A DNA stretch of 64,000 bases. It comes from Owenia fusiformis. Its lineage: Eukaryota > Annelida > Polychaeta > Sabellida > Oweniidae. The translations under genes were made by a program, and so were the position numbers. The notes under the pieces are model-generated. The model was not told the DNA's origin, searched no databases, and worked only from the letters and a program-made list of their open reading frames with translations. This document shows, piece by piece, positions 10,150-25,100 of this stretch. The stretch's first letter is position 1; each line of letters begins with the position of its first letter. The stretch covers positions 36,788,759 to 36,852,758 of the forward strand of contig CAIIXF020000007.1 in the NCBI GenBank assembly GCA_903813345.2. The letters run 5' to 3'.

Positions 10150-13100
10150 GTGAGTATCAAAAGAAAAAACATAAATGATTCAAATGTTAGGCTTGAAACA
10201 AGATTTAGAAGGCTCCCATTCCGTTAGATTATACGCATATTATATAATGGGCCATTCCATTTAAGAAATGTACGGGGATATGGATGCAAAATTCTGGGGC
10301 GGGGGTGGTTTCCGAAAAAAATCTGTGGGGGTTGGTGGCCGAAAGAAATATGAATGGGAGGGGGGGTTAGTCTCCGAAAAAATGCTGGAGGGTCTCAGAA
10401 AAAAATTCTTGGTCGGGGATGTTGACCATTGCATCCATACTCCTTGTTCTAGAGGGGGATGTCTTACATATAGAAATTCCACTGTGGAATTTTCTAATAT
10501 TACAGATTTTTATAGTTAACATATTAATATTTAAAAAAATTAAATTTCTGAAATTTTCTTATTTTTGATATATTTAGCTGTTAAATAATTCAGATGATAA
10601 TTTATCAATCATCAAAAGACCCTGTGCAGAACAGTTTTAAAGTTATAATGCCCATTTCCCTAGTGTGTTACAATAACATGATTATCTTCAAAATAAGAAG
10701 GGTTAAATGTTTATCTTTTACCTAGTTTCAAAGAAATTTGCGTTTGAATTTTTGAAAATCCCTATTGGTTGCCATTATAAACCGCTATCAATATGGCTTC
10801 ACTAAAGTGTCCTTTTCTAAAAAAATCGACTATCGAATTTTCTAATATTGTAGATTTCTTTAGTTAATATATTGATTTAAACAAATCAAATAGCTACTTT
10901 TATGAACATTTCTTATTTTTAATTTATTTCGCCATTACGTTAGAGATTGATAAATTAACATGGGGTACACACGAGGGTAAAAGCTGCTAAAATTGAACTT
11001 TCTTATGTCAAGCAAGTTGGGTGATTAATTACACCCTTGTAGGCCAGTAGCGTATGTTTACTAAGCTTGCTGCTGTGTAGCCCTATTAACAATATTAACA
11101 CTTTTGAATTTCACAATAACGGTTTTGGTCCATTCTAACAAGAATATACAAACGTTTGTGACATGACTGTTAGCAAGAGATGACTGGGTTATTTTCAGGG
11201 TTCAATCTTGATTTGTTTTTAAACTTCTGTTCTTAAATTATGCTAAATCACAATAAAGTTAAAATCTACTTTTTGTACGGGTGATTCTAGAGTATTTTCT
11301 AAAAGCTTTCTCTCAGTGAAACACATGATTAACATTACTTTACAACAATATTTTTTTATAAAGTTGGATCCATAATATGAAGGACAGTATATTGCACTTG
11401 AAAATCAAAATATAAAGCTATAGTAGCAAGTATAAAGACAAGAAAATGACACTTAAAGTCCCCGTCTAAAGTTTGAAAATATTTTTTTATCATTCATTTA
11501 CTATTTGTCATGACTTAAAAAGTTAGTTTAGAGATTTTTGAAAAAAAAGGTTTTGAAAAAAAAGTTATGAGCATTTCATTTCTCAAATATTCAAATTTCC
11601 CGCCATTTTTCAAAAAAAGTTGAAATTTTTTAATCATATTTCTTAATTCATTTCAAATATGAATATCTTTTTTAACACCAATGCAAAGATTGAACAAAGA
11701 ACACACTATTTCAATAATAAAATGCCATATTTAATGGGCCACTTCAATGTTTCAGCATATCAAAAATATTTTGAAACATTAGTGATGTCACTAAGGTAGC
11801 CAAAACCTTTTGAAAAAAATTGAATTTTTTTTATTCGATGTCAATCTTTTCTAAATATGCTAGACTTCAATAATAAACCAATTTTGATTGTCTAACCAGT
11901 TTAAAAGGAAGAATATATTAATATGTTTTAGATGTCATTGTACCATTGGTTTCTATGAGAACTAAAATATTTAAATGCATTTTTCTCGGAACCATTTTGA
12001 TGCACTGATGAGTTCATTTCTCGCTTATTTTTGAACCGATTTTTGAAACCAAAAAGTTTCACATATCACAGTTTGATAACATTTGGTAAGACTGCAATAT
12101 AAGCCAAAGTGGTTTAAACTTTATATGGGGACTTTAAATGATTTGAATGAATCGATGAATTGAATTGCTCAAAACAATCTCAACAAATACAGTAAATTCT
12201 TTGATATAAAAAGTGTCTCATAAGCCGGTCGGACGACTGGGGGCTATTGCCTTTTTTGTAAATGTATAATGTTTTCAAGATGTATAGCCTGTGACACTAT
12301 AATAAATATTTAACTATCTAACTAACTTAAAAAACAAAAACACACATAAATCCGAAGGTAATGGGTATTCAATACTTCATAAACAATACTTTGCAACTAT
12401 TTATTTGTGCAAAGTTGGATCTATGCTATTGAGATAATTATGTAGTACATAGAAATCAAAATATAAGTACTATACATATTAAGTACCTATAATAAATATT
12501 TTATATATTCACTCGAAAAATCCCTGTGTTAATGGTAAAATATTGTACACTCCCCCCATAAGTTTGGCAACATTAGCTCCCCCATTGAACTAAGTGTTAA
12601 AGCCTCTTTACCTTTGAATTTTTATTTACTTGACCTTTTTTCCTCAATTTTCAAATTGAGGAAAAAATTCATCAAATTTATCATCAATTTTCGACTTATT
12701 GTCATTGAGAAAAAAATTCAGAAAATTTGGAGGTATTTGAAATAAAGCAAAATTACGTTTCCATCAATAGTATAAATATTTTCATCGCAGGTTTAAGTAA
12801 ATAAAAAGGTAAAATTCAAAGGTAAAGAGGCTTTAACACGTAGTTCAGTGGGGAGCTTAGGTTGCCAAACTTATGGAGGGGAGTGTAGCAAAACGGAAAG
12901 TTCTACTTACGCTGATCTTGTTAAGGTATATATTTCCTAAATTCAAAATTGTTACTAAAAGAAAAGAATTATGGATGGTGAAAGATATTTGAAAAGTCTA
13001 ATTGCAAGTAAAATTTTGTCGAAATAAATAGTTGCCAAAGTGTTTTAATTGTTACATTTTACCAGTGGAGAAGTAAAAATTCCAAGAAATTGTTTCTCTC

Positions 13101-16100
13101 TGAAATTCCAAATGTTATATTTGAGAAATGACCCACACTTCTTAATGAGTTATATCTAGGAGTTTTACTGGATCAATTTTCTTAAGATTTCTCTATGCTA
13201 TGCTTATCTCAGAATGCCTGATAAGGCTAGTAAACAAAGCAGTGGCTCAGGATCAAGGGGTAATTAATCTTCTGAGCTTTTGACATTAACATATACACGG
13301 AGTCTCCTAGTGTGGGTACAATATGGTTTTTTATAGTTATTAACAGCTAAATATATAAAAAATATAAAAAATCAGAAATTTGAATATAGAAATTTAACTA
13401 TAGAAATCTACAATATTAGAAAATCTCTAGGGGACTTTTTGAGAAAAATACACTTTAGTTAAGCCACGTTGATAGCCGTTTATAATGGCAGCAAATGAGT
13501 TTTTTTCGAAATTCAAATGTATCTTTGGAAATAGGTAAAATATTATCCTTCTTATTTTTAAGATAATCGTGTTATTGTAACATCCTAGGAATATAGGCTT
13601 AATCACGTTTGAACTGCTCTGAAAGCGGTAGTTTGAAGATTGATAAATTAGCATGGGTCTCAATATAGTTTTTTTAATAGTTTTAACGGCTTAATATATT
13701 AAAAGTAAGAACTTTTCAGAAGTGTGCCTGTTTAATTTTTTAAATCAATATATTAACTATAGAAAATAATGTACAATATTAAAATGTCCATAGTGGATGT
13801 TTTGAGAAAAGGAAACTTTAGTTAAGCCATATTGATAGCGGCTAATAATGGCACCCAATGGGGATTTCCAATAATCCAAACCCAATATCTTTGGAACTAG
13901 GTGAAAGAATAACCCTTCTTGTTTTGGAGAAAATCATGTCATTGCAACATCCTAGGAATATGGGCTCCATCGCTTTTGAACTGCTCTGCAGGGGGTATTT
14001 TGAAGATTGATAAATTAACAGGGGGGGGGGGGGGTCAATATAGTTTCTAGAATCTTTAACACATGTACAGGGTGATTCATAATGACCGTGCCCACACCCA
14101 CAGTCAATCCTAGATCACGTGGCCCCATAAGCTATATGCCATAGTAAAGGTTATTCAATTCTGGACTTATGTGCCAAATGTTAGCGTGACTGGTCAATGG
14201 GAACATAATTGAAACTAATGTTTGATAGTCACTATACCCTCAGTTTGTGTGATAAGTGGCTACCATATTCTAATGGATTAAAGAGAAAAGCATATTGCTA
14301 TATAATCCATTGAATCACCAAGAGCTCTCTGGGTACTTCTTTGAAATATTTAATACTTTTGTCTTTCAAATATCATTGGGATATATCCTAAGCATCCATC
14401 AAATCTTAAAAGTTGTACATTACTTTAGATAATAGTGTATTGAGGCATGGTTATCATAGCTGTTTGCAGGGCACGTGGCGAATTTTGGAAAAAAGTAGCT
14501 ATCAGATTCTATGCTTAAGGTAAAATGGGTACCTTTTGGAGGGGTATGTAGAAAGTTGTAAAGATTGTTGAGCTTATTCAAAGTTGTTTTAATTAGTCCA
14601 GAATTGAACAAGCTTTCATATGATATATAACATATACTGGTATGCCATTTGGGATTGGTGGTTGATGGGGGGACGGTCATTATGAAACACCCTGTATATA
14701 TTAAAAAAATAAGAATTTTTAAGGAATGTGCCTGCAACTTTTTCCCATTTGTAAGTTGAACGATGATACTTGGCAAATCAATGTAACTTTGGATAAGCTT
14801 TAAAATAATATATGACACATACTATGGGAACATTGGTGTATGTCTGCCTAGGGGGTCATACTTTCGGGACACCCTGTACATCTACAAAGTAGAAAACTAG
14901 TGTTTTAAGTACTACTTTTCCTATACCATGAACAAAACAAATGTCAAGTAGGTTGTATTGACCCACAGTGGAACAGTGATAGGAAGAATGTTTTCAAAGT
15001 ACAGATTATTTTCATTTTCAATTCAATGAAAGAACGAATATATAGGTATTTTTGTGCGTCACGATAAAATAAATATCAAATTCTTCAAAAATATTTGCTT
15101 TTGAATTTGCCACTATTCAGTAAAAACTGTAAGTGCATAAGGTCATTAGAGACACTCCTCTATAGTCAATACCTGAGTCAATAAAAGTAAAAATCTTTTG
15201 TTTGGATTTTTTCAAATAATCGTATCTCAGTATTAAAGTGTGGGAATTGCATGTTTCAGAATTTGACATATCTTTGATTGAACACTATGTTTGCCTATCT
15301 CATTGAATAGACTAGATGCGAGTAGAAATAATCTTGATTTGCGTCATTAAATATTCAAAATTCAGTCAAAGTGATGTCATATGTGAAATTTACATGTAAA
15401 CGTATATTTAGAAATATGGTTTCAAAAATTGTTTATCAACTTTGCAAAATTATTTTCTTTTGAAAGAGTTACTTCTAGTTCGGGTTGATTGCCCATAGAC
15501 CCCACGTTACAAAATCATAAATAAGTGAAATATATTTGACGGATAACACTTTCTTTTACTGGGTATATTTTGATTTGCATAACTATTAGTTACATAAGGG
15601 TGATATGAAAATTGAACCACTAAAAACAGATGTTATTTAAGTTAAAGGGAACTTTTTTCCATTCCCGCAATGCTATCTGACCCGAACGAGCCACCTGGTG
15701 GCGAAACTGGTAACTACCTACTCGCATCTGCAGAACGAGGATTTGCCCCTTAATGCTCGTTTAAAAATATTCTCTTTAAAGATATGATAGGATTTGCCCT
15801 TAAAGTTAGCTCAATCTGATTACTCTTCTGATTTGAATTTCATCAAAATTTCATCAAAACAAATGTTTTAATAAAATGTATGTTAGGCTGGGTTTTTCAA
15901 GGTACCTCTAACTCTGGGATGGACTTTGTGAAAAAAATGTATGCAAAGTCCAGTAGCTACTTTCTAAATAACAGTAAATGACTATACGTGTAATTCTGTC
16001 AGTCTGAGAAAATATTTCGTCGTCATTAAATTATAATGTCTTTATCCTCGAATTATTTGATTATAACTGGTATGAAGGGGACAGAAATAGTAAGCTTCCC

Positions 16101-19100
16101 GGGGATAAATACGTTTCTGGTCTGATAAAAATCACAATAGAGTAGTTTCTAAATAGCTTTAAAATCTCGCTAAATCTCGTTTTTTCATGAGATTTTTAGA
16201 GATTTGCACTTTTTACCTTTAATGACTTACTTTTCTTTATTTTTGATAGCATATTTGAATTCAGTGACAAGTTTTCTCCAATAATAAGTTTGATTTACAC
16301 AGTTATGTCATTTAAATTATTTTCCCTGACATTTAAAAAAAACTTGGGCCAAATCTCAATTGGTGCAATGCTAAGATTCTTTAAAACATTGGCTTATTCG
16401 TATGACAACCAACATTTTCATGTTTAATCACAATATGTACATTAACAGTATTATCCGATAGTATGCCATTCGAGTTTCAGACAGATTCAACAAACACTTT
16501 TTGACAAATCATGAAATTAAGTGACTATTGCAAGTTTCTAGCATTGAACTGAATGGAGGTGTGGCCCAAGAAAATTAAAGACAAACAAGGGTGACATCTA
16601 TTATGTCAGCGTTAATCAGCTATTTAGAAACTATACAATTCGGCTTCCTCTGAAGAATATTGGGCTTTTCAAGATGACAACATGTTCAAAACTAGCAAAA
16701 CAACCTGCAAATTATATTCTAGTTTTGGTCCCCATGTAGGTCGCAGATGCAGATTGCAGAAATTTAATTACCTTTGTCCTTCCGATCAATTATTTAGTAA
16801 CTACCCAAGGCTAAGGCTTCTTTTTGTACATGCTTTTTTGCCTGCGGGCAAGATTTTAATCATAAAGATTAATTAAACCGTGGCTACTCAACAATAGTAT
16901 GTGCGAAATATCGCTGTGTAAAACAATTGGATATACACAACCATATCAATTTTACTTGCTCCACGGGCATACGAAGATACACCCTTAGTCTGGGTACTTT
17001 GATGATATATTAACTAACTCATGAAATTTGGACAAAAATAGGTTTTTCTGTACAATGTTAATCCTTTCCGAACATAATGTGGTTACAGTTCACCGTGTGA
17101 GAACAGGGCCGTGGGTCCTTTATTTTGTTTAATTTTGGTGAATGTGTCTAATCAAACATGTATGTTATACAACCTTCAGCTCATTTCTCTGACAACGTTA
17201 GATGAAGAGGTATCACAGTTACTACAAAGCCTGTGCGATCAATCAAAAGAAGATAAAAAACATTTTGAGATAGAACGAAAAAGGGCTGATGAAGAAAGAC
17301 AAAGGATAGAGGAAGAAAAACAAAGGATAGAAGAAGCAACAAAGAGGGTAGAGGAGGCAAGAAAGCAGGAAGAGGAGCAGAGGCAACTAGCAGAGGAACA
17401 TAAGAGATGCATCGAAGAGAATGCAAAGCGAGCACAGGAAGATGTAAGAACTACTTTTATTTTAGACAACCTCTTATAGCAAAGTATACTCAGTCAAGAG
17501 CTTTGATGAAATGTAATGTACTTCAATATTTTGATATAATAATGGTCGAGTTGTTTGAAATCAAACTCAAGGAGCTTGAGAAAACATTTTCTAAATCGTG
17601 ACAATTTATAACAAGTTATTATATTCTTTATTGGTGTCACAATAATGTATCATTAACTAAAAGCATCTGACTCAATAAATTACATCTGAGTATTAGCCAA
17701 CAATAGCTCTCACTCACAGTAATAATGATGTATACCTTAGCCGCTGACATTGTCTTTTAAATAACTAATCACCCTTCCCCTGACAGAGTCTTTTATCTCA
17801 TTCCCATCGTAACAGTCTAGGAAATGATCAAAGAAGAATAATTACGACGACATTGGTTATCTGTAAAACAACAAGATTTGACCTGCTACATAAATGATGA
17901 ATAAACTGTAGTTGTAGCTATGTTTTTTAAAACTCCAGTCTTTCCTAGTTTGGCATTAAAGAAAGTGGTTGTAAACACACGCTTTACAAAATATGTATAA
18001 ATTCATAAAACATTTAAGTTGAAGCAAAAAAATCAGATGACAGTCATTTTGAATTCAAAGCCCAATTTGAAAATTATATTAATTAAATACAATGTATGAG
18101 TACCATAACCTAACATGAAATGAGGGAATCTTGGCCGTAACCGGGGGCCAAAAGCTAACATCATATAAAAACAGGTACTTCAGAAATTCATATAAGTAAT
18201 CAATCAATCTATATATTTTCTTTTATACTTTAACACTTCATTCGATATTTGAAACTAGAAATCAGCAACTCCCAAAACTATATATACAGGGTGGGCCAAA
18301 AAAACAATACCCAACTTTGTTCAATATGATACATTGATTTATATATCATTTTAAAGGTAATCCATTTTCGAACAATTTGGTATATAACACTATGTCATGA
18401 AATCAATATTAAAGTTTTATTATGCTTAATTGGGAGGCCGGGTCGGTATTTAAGGTATCCAGATTTTAGGGAGAAAATAGTAAATCTCCGGAATAATGTT
18501 AATTTTCTATTTATAGAATATCATTTTGTAAGGTGAATACATGCTTGTATATTTGCATATTGTTTGACTAAACTTATTTTTTATGAATTTTAGTGTTGTT
18601 TTTTTATCAATAAGTACTCAAAGAGTTAAAAGAAATTAAAAATATATGTGACAGGGATTTTATTTTCCAACAAGATATTGCCTCATACCATAGATCAAAG
18701 GAGACATTGGCATTTCTTTGCATACAAGGTGTCAATTTGATTGATCTCGATGCTTGGCCACCCAACAGCCCCGATGCTAATGTGTTAGATTACCATATAT
18801 GGAGCCATCTCGAGGAAATGGTACAATCAAAAGCATCCAATAAACAGCATTGATGAGCTGAAACAGAATCCTAAAGTGCTGAAATGAATTGCAACAGAAA
18901 TCTCTCAATAAGGCTATTGGTAGATTGCGCTACCACTTGAAGCTTATCGTTGATGCAGAGGGGAGGGGTGGGGGTATATTGAGCAATTGTTAAAATTGTT
19001 TAAATAAATAAAGTGTAAAATGTTATTAAACAACACTGAAATTCATAAACAATTAATTTAGTCACACAATGATGCAAATATCAATATCCAAGCATATATT

Positions 19101-22100
19101 CACCTAACAAAAGAATGATGTTCTATAAATAAAAATTTAACATAATTCCGCAGATTTACTATTTTCTCCCTTGAATCTGGAGACCTTAAATAGCAACCCA
19201 CTTCCAAAATAAGTATAATAAAACTTGACTATTGATTTCATGACTTAGTGTTACATATCAAATCGTTTGAAATTGTATTACCTTTAAAACGATATGTAAG
19301 TCAATGTACCATATTGAATGTAACTATTTTTATCCTGATTTGAAGTTGGGTATTGTTTTTTTTTGGCCCACCCTGTATTTTATCCAAACAATAGTCATTT
19401 TGAACTTCATGAGACAAAAATGCCTTATTATCATTGGACAGTGCCGGTATATTAAGAAGCAAAAGTGTATGAATATACTGCATGTATTGCAGGTATCCCA
19501 AAATGTAGCCGCCATCAGGCAATTACAGGAATACATCGCCATGTTACGGAAACAATATCCAGACATAACACTAAAGCTCGACCAACTAAAAAGACAAGAA
19601 CTAGAAATAACAAAATCGCTAAAAGAAATCACATCAATAAACAAAAATCTACAAAAGTATCCAGGGGAGGTATCTAAAGAGGAATGGAAAACTAATAGAG
19701 AGAAACATTTGCAACTGTTGAGAGAAGTTGGGAATCTTCATAAAGATATTGGTGAAGTAGACAAGAAGCCAATGGAATATGTAAGAGCTATTGGCATTTA
19801 TGAAACGGGAATAGTGCAATGTGGAGATGAACTGGCCAGTGAGTTGTCTAAATATAAAGAAGAGAAGGAATCTGCTCTTGAACTTTTCTTCAAAAATTGC
19901 ATTGGAACAAAGACACCAAAACAATACTTGGACGATGAGAAAACTAATGAAAATAGACTTAAAGTAATACGGGTTAAATTAAAAGAAAAAATCCTAAAGA
20001 TTGATGAAAAAGAGGCCTGTTACTGTTACACCCCTGAGCTCACAGAGAAAAAAAGGATTCAACGAGAAGAAGAGAGAATAGAAGACATTGGAAATATTTT
20101 CAAGTGGATCATTCAGGAAATGAAAACACTCATATCAAGTCTCATACAACAGTGTTTGGATCTCCTAAATTTCCATGATGATGACTTCGCCTTGATTGCA
20201 TTTGGGTCATTCTCAAGAAAAGAAACAACACCTTTCTCTGATGTAGAATTTGCTGTAGTGCAGAACTCTGATGATTTGGAAATGCAGTCTGAATACAGAG
20301 AAACCATTAACAAGATGGTTATGATTCTTCATCTGAAGTTCTTAGCATTTGGTGAAACTGTCCTCCCAGCAATGTCAATAGAGTCTTTAAATGACTGTGA
20401 CCTCAATGACAAAACAAAGGACTGGTACCTTGACTTACGAAGTTATGTAAATACAAAACAGGGAATCTCATTTGATGGACTGATGCCACATGCCAACAAA
20501 ACACCCTATTACATTAGTCATCAAAATACTAGTAACTGCTTTCGATTGACAAATACAAAGGCCGCATTCATAGCGAACTATCGTGAAATGGAAGAAAGTG
20601 ATCTAAAACGGGAATTATATTTCTTCAAAGGGGACTTTACGACACTATATGGAAACAAATCTGTTGAGGATGATTTGAAAAAAGAATTCAAGGAAAATAA
20701 GGCTCGAAGAGAAACAATTTTAAAGCTTATCAAAAATCAGCTCAGTGAAGACTTGGTCAAACACTCCTGTATAAAAAAAATGTATGACAGTAAATACAAG
20801 AAAGAATTGATAAAGAAAACATCACTTCATGTAAAGAAAGAAATATACCGCTTACCAAGTGTTGTAGTAAACAACTTACTCCACTTGATGAACAGTAATG
20901 CAGATTGTATATGGGACATTAAAAAGTTAGAAGGTTTGGACAGTACGAAAACACACAACTTGAAAATGATATTATGTAACGCTGCAGAACTGCGACTAAG
21001 GTGCTACACAGAAAACAATGGTCAAGTAGACGAATCGAAGGACCAGCTGTTACCAAACTTGCTTGTCAAAGATGGCATTGAACAAACAACCTTCAGTACA
21101 GATCTCATTTTGCGCTACTACCAAACTGCCATACCACTTGTGTCTGCTATTGAAGCAGAAAAGTCAGGGGAAATAGTGGGAAAGATTGGACAATCATCTC
21201 TGTATGATCCATCTGACTTGAATAATGCCATTGCCTATATGCTGATGCGAAATCAGGAAAAGGCAAAGACGTACTTGAAAACAGCTAATGAAACATATGT
21301 GACTTCCGAGGCAACGCAACTAATTATGCATATTCTCTGCAATTTGTACATTGAAGATGACAGTATAAGCAAGCCCTTTTTGGACAATCTGAAAATCAGA
21401 GTCCTTGAAAGTAAAAGCTCGGGGACCATGAATACATTGGGATGTGCCCTGCAACAAAAGGGCAACATTGAAGATGCGACTGAGGTACTAGAAACAAGTG
21501 TTCAAAAATCACCTCAAGATGTCGATTCTCTGATACTCTTGCTGTCAGCGTATGAAGAGGGTGGGAGGACAGCAGAATATGAAGACCTTCTGAAGAAACA
21601 TCCAACATTAGCAGAGGTGAACACATTAATGTTATATTTTAATATAACCTTTCTTGATGATTTGTTAAGATTTTCCAGTAAAATAATACTGTGCATACAA
21701 ACTGTTCTGCTGTGAAAATCATTGGTGCAGATTTCAAAGCAATATATTGTCAATATAGAAATATAGACATTATATCTGAAAGTATATAATTTAAGAATAG
21801 TAATTCAGTTAATCCATCGTTTTTTTAGATTCACAAACTTAGAAATGGCCTTGACGAAGCAAAGCAATTGCTGAAAATTGCAAATGAAAGGGTATATTAC
21901 TTGCTTGATATGTTGTATATGTCTGTTTAAATTATTTTATTTCGGTTACTATTTGGAAAACTGTAACAGTCATAAACCCTCCAAATGTAAATACAGTAAC
22001 ATTTATAGCTAAAAATTAGAATAGGCAAACTTACATATATGCCTCGTATTTACTTTTATTGTAACACTCTTGAATGGGACATGTTGCTTCCTATTACTAA

Positions 22101-25100
22101 GTAACATATAAGATCAATTGAGAAATCAGACAGTTGGGAATATGGCTGTGACATTATGATAATGAATAGTTCTAATGGTCTTAACTGTAAATTCTTCATT
22201 CGTGCATAAACCTCAGATAACTGATATTAAAAAACATTCATTTTTTAACTTTCAAACTGTCAAGTGAAAACACTACACTGATGTATAAGCAATTGCAGTA
22301 TGTAACCTGACAATAATTATTTCATTTTAGGCTCGGGTTTTTTCCTCAAAGGTGAACACCCTTCAGGAAGAGCTGACAATGACAAAGGATAATCTGGTAG
22401 TAGAAGAACTAAAATCAAAAACAGAGGTACTCTATGCATGCAGTGTTCTAGCTAAATGTCTATACTTAAACATATGGTGCCTTTTGGGCATCACACATAT
22501 TTACACAAATAAAAATAATTCAGTTCAGTAGGTATGTTGATATTTATCAAATTCCAATCGTTCTACATCATCATTGTAGGCCAAAAATGTAAAAAGACTC
22601 CAGGATGAACTGTTAAAGGCAAGCAATAATCTGACAGAAGTAGAATCAAAAGCTGAGATAAAAGTATATTAATGTTACATCTCACTATGTCTCATCTTGT
22701 TACCGAGTCTCTGTGTCTTTACAGCAAGATAAGTGGTGAAGTGATGTTAGTCCGAGATCCTACAGGCTGTGCTTCTTAGATTCGCATATCCCGTGTATTT
22801 TTACTTCTAGTGATTACGGTCTCCATAGGGCTGTTTTGTATTAATGTGACCATGAACGTAATCATTAATAGACTTTGCTTCTTTCTATGGAGGTTTATGG
22901 AATTCCAATTTTGAAATAAATCAAAACCAAACCATAGATCTATTTTAAATATTTAGGTATATCCAAACGCTATTATTGTTAAATATCTGCTTTGAATGGG
23001 CCTAATAGAATTTGAACTGAATACAAAGTAACAACAATTCTGTGAAGTGATAAAACAAGACAGGGATCTCTACAGGCCCTCGCTGAAGATTATCATCTGA
23101 GAAATTAGTTTCAAATTTCTCAAGAAAAATCTGCTGCCGGAAGGCAGGCGCTTTTTTGTGTTGCTCAGACACGGGGTCTGGTAACAAGGTGAAACACAGT
23201 GTATCTAATGCATATATATAGAGGTTATTTAATGGGAGGTTTTTAATACAGGGTATATCTGAGGGAAATACAACATATTAACCCGAGGGACCGAGGGTTG
23301 ATATATTGTATTTACCGAGGGATATACCCGGTATTAAAAATCGACAATTTTACTGAATGATTTATTCTATACTTAGAAGATTATAAGGGTTTATAGTCAA
23401 GTCCCCTTGCTCAGTATCTCCTCTCTAAATTTGTGACGTAGTAGATCTGATGAGCCGGTTTTTTACCTATAACACTACTTAGTATGGAATAAATTAATAA
23501 ATGTAACCACCCATGAAACACACATGCTTATACAAAACGACTCAGACTCAGGAGCTTTCAATGAAGGAACAAAGTCTGCAAGCTCAACTTTTAGATTCAA
23601 ATAAAAACCGGAAGAAATAGTCTTGCTTAAAAGACCCTGTACCCCCCCCCCCCTTTATCCTTCTCTCTATATACATTGCCAGGTAAAGAGAGTGAAGGTG
23701 ACGGGGGGGGGGGGTGGATACAGTCTTTAAGGAAGACTATGGAAGAAAGTAGAGCAAAAAGCTGAGAATCAGGTATTAAAATGAATGTGTATTGATTCGT
23801 TATATCTACATCATGACTTTTCTGAATTTTGCAAAGTTTTGAAGTATTTTGTTATATGTTCTTTATGTATACTATATGGTCTAGAGTAAGACACGTGTGA
23901 TTTCTTAATGACTTTTTTAAAGTTTAAACATCACGATATTACTGAATTTCATAGACTTTAAACGTTTCTTAAAAGAGGTTTATAGGAAACTATCTAAAGT
24001 ACTGTCTTTCATATATAAGTTATCATTTGAGCCTAAACACATTCCTTTGGTTCAATATTTCAAATAAATCTTCAATCACAGGTTCTGAATCTTTCTGCAA
24101 GGGTGAAATCCCTACAGGATGAGCTGTTGATGGCAAATAATGACCTGACAGAAGAAAAGCAGAGATCAGAGGCAGAGGTATATAGGGAAATATTTTAGAA
24201 TGTTTTTTTTATAAATAAATGTTGCCACTTGAACCTTCATTTGATTCCTATATTCCAAATCATTTTTCAATCACAGGCTCTGGATCTTTCTTCCAAGGTG
24301 AAATCTCTACAGGATAAGCTGGCAATGGCAAATAATAGCCTGAAAGAAGAAAAGCAGAGATCAAAGGCAGAGGTATGTGGGGAATTATGTTAAAACGTCT
24401 TTTTCATACATATATAAATCTTTCCATATGAACCTTTAAACATTCAAATGATTTCTTTATTTCAAATCTTTTTCTGAATTGCAGGCTCTGGATCTTTCTT
24501 CCAAGATGAAATCTCTACGGGATGAGCTTGCAATGGCAAATAATAACCTGACAGAAGAAAAACAGAGATCAAAGGCAGAGGTATGTGGGGAAATATGTTA
24601 GACTGTCTTTTTCATACATATATAAATCTTTCCATTTGAACCTTTAAACATTCAAATGATTTCTTTATTTCAAATCTTTTTTCTGAATTGCAGGCTCTAA
24701 ATCTTTCTTCCAAGGTGAAATCTCTACAGGATGAGCTGACATTGGCAAATAATAACCTGACAGAAGAAAAGCAGAGATCAAAGGCGGAGGTATGTAGGGA
24801 AATATGTTAGAATGTCTTTTTTCATACATGTATAAATCTTTCCATTTGAACATTTAAACATTCAAATGATTTCTTTATTTCAAATCTTTTTTTCTGAATT
24901 GCAGGCTCAGGATTTTTCTTCCAAGGTGAAATCTCTACAGGATGAGCTGACATTGGCAAATAATGACCTGACAGAAGAAAAGCAGAGATCAGAGGAAGAG
25001 GTACATAGGGAAATATTTTAGAATGTTTTTTTTTATAAATAAATGTTGCCACTTGAACATTCATTTGATTCATATATTTCAAATCATTTTTTCAATCACA

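Larger units (their letters stand above)
10150..17179 (+). other. Intron 1 (7.0 kb), repeat-filled
   Basis: No B-box or other exon was recognised. It holds a G-rich purine tract (10290-10400), inverted copies of a ~395-bp repeat (10440-10990 and 13290-14035), a TA-flanked MITE at 12548, a mariner-type element at 14068, a lone CACCCTGTA end near 14870-14880, and a dispersed repeat at 15000-15880. Confidence 0.55.

Noticed and set aside
14420-14818. 132-codon minus-strand frame
   Set aside because: It overlaps a mariner-type element. The shared TGCFIMTV string with 52255-52455 is the translated terminal inverted repeat.
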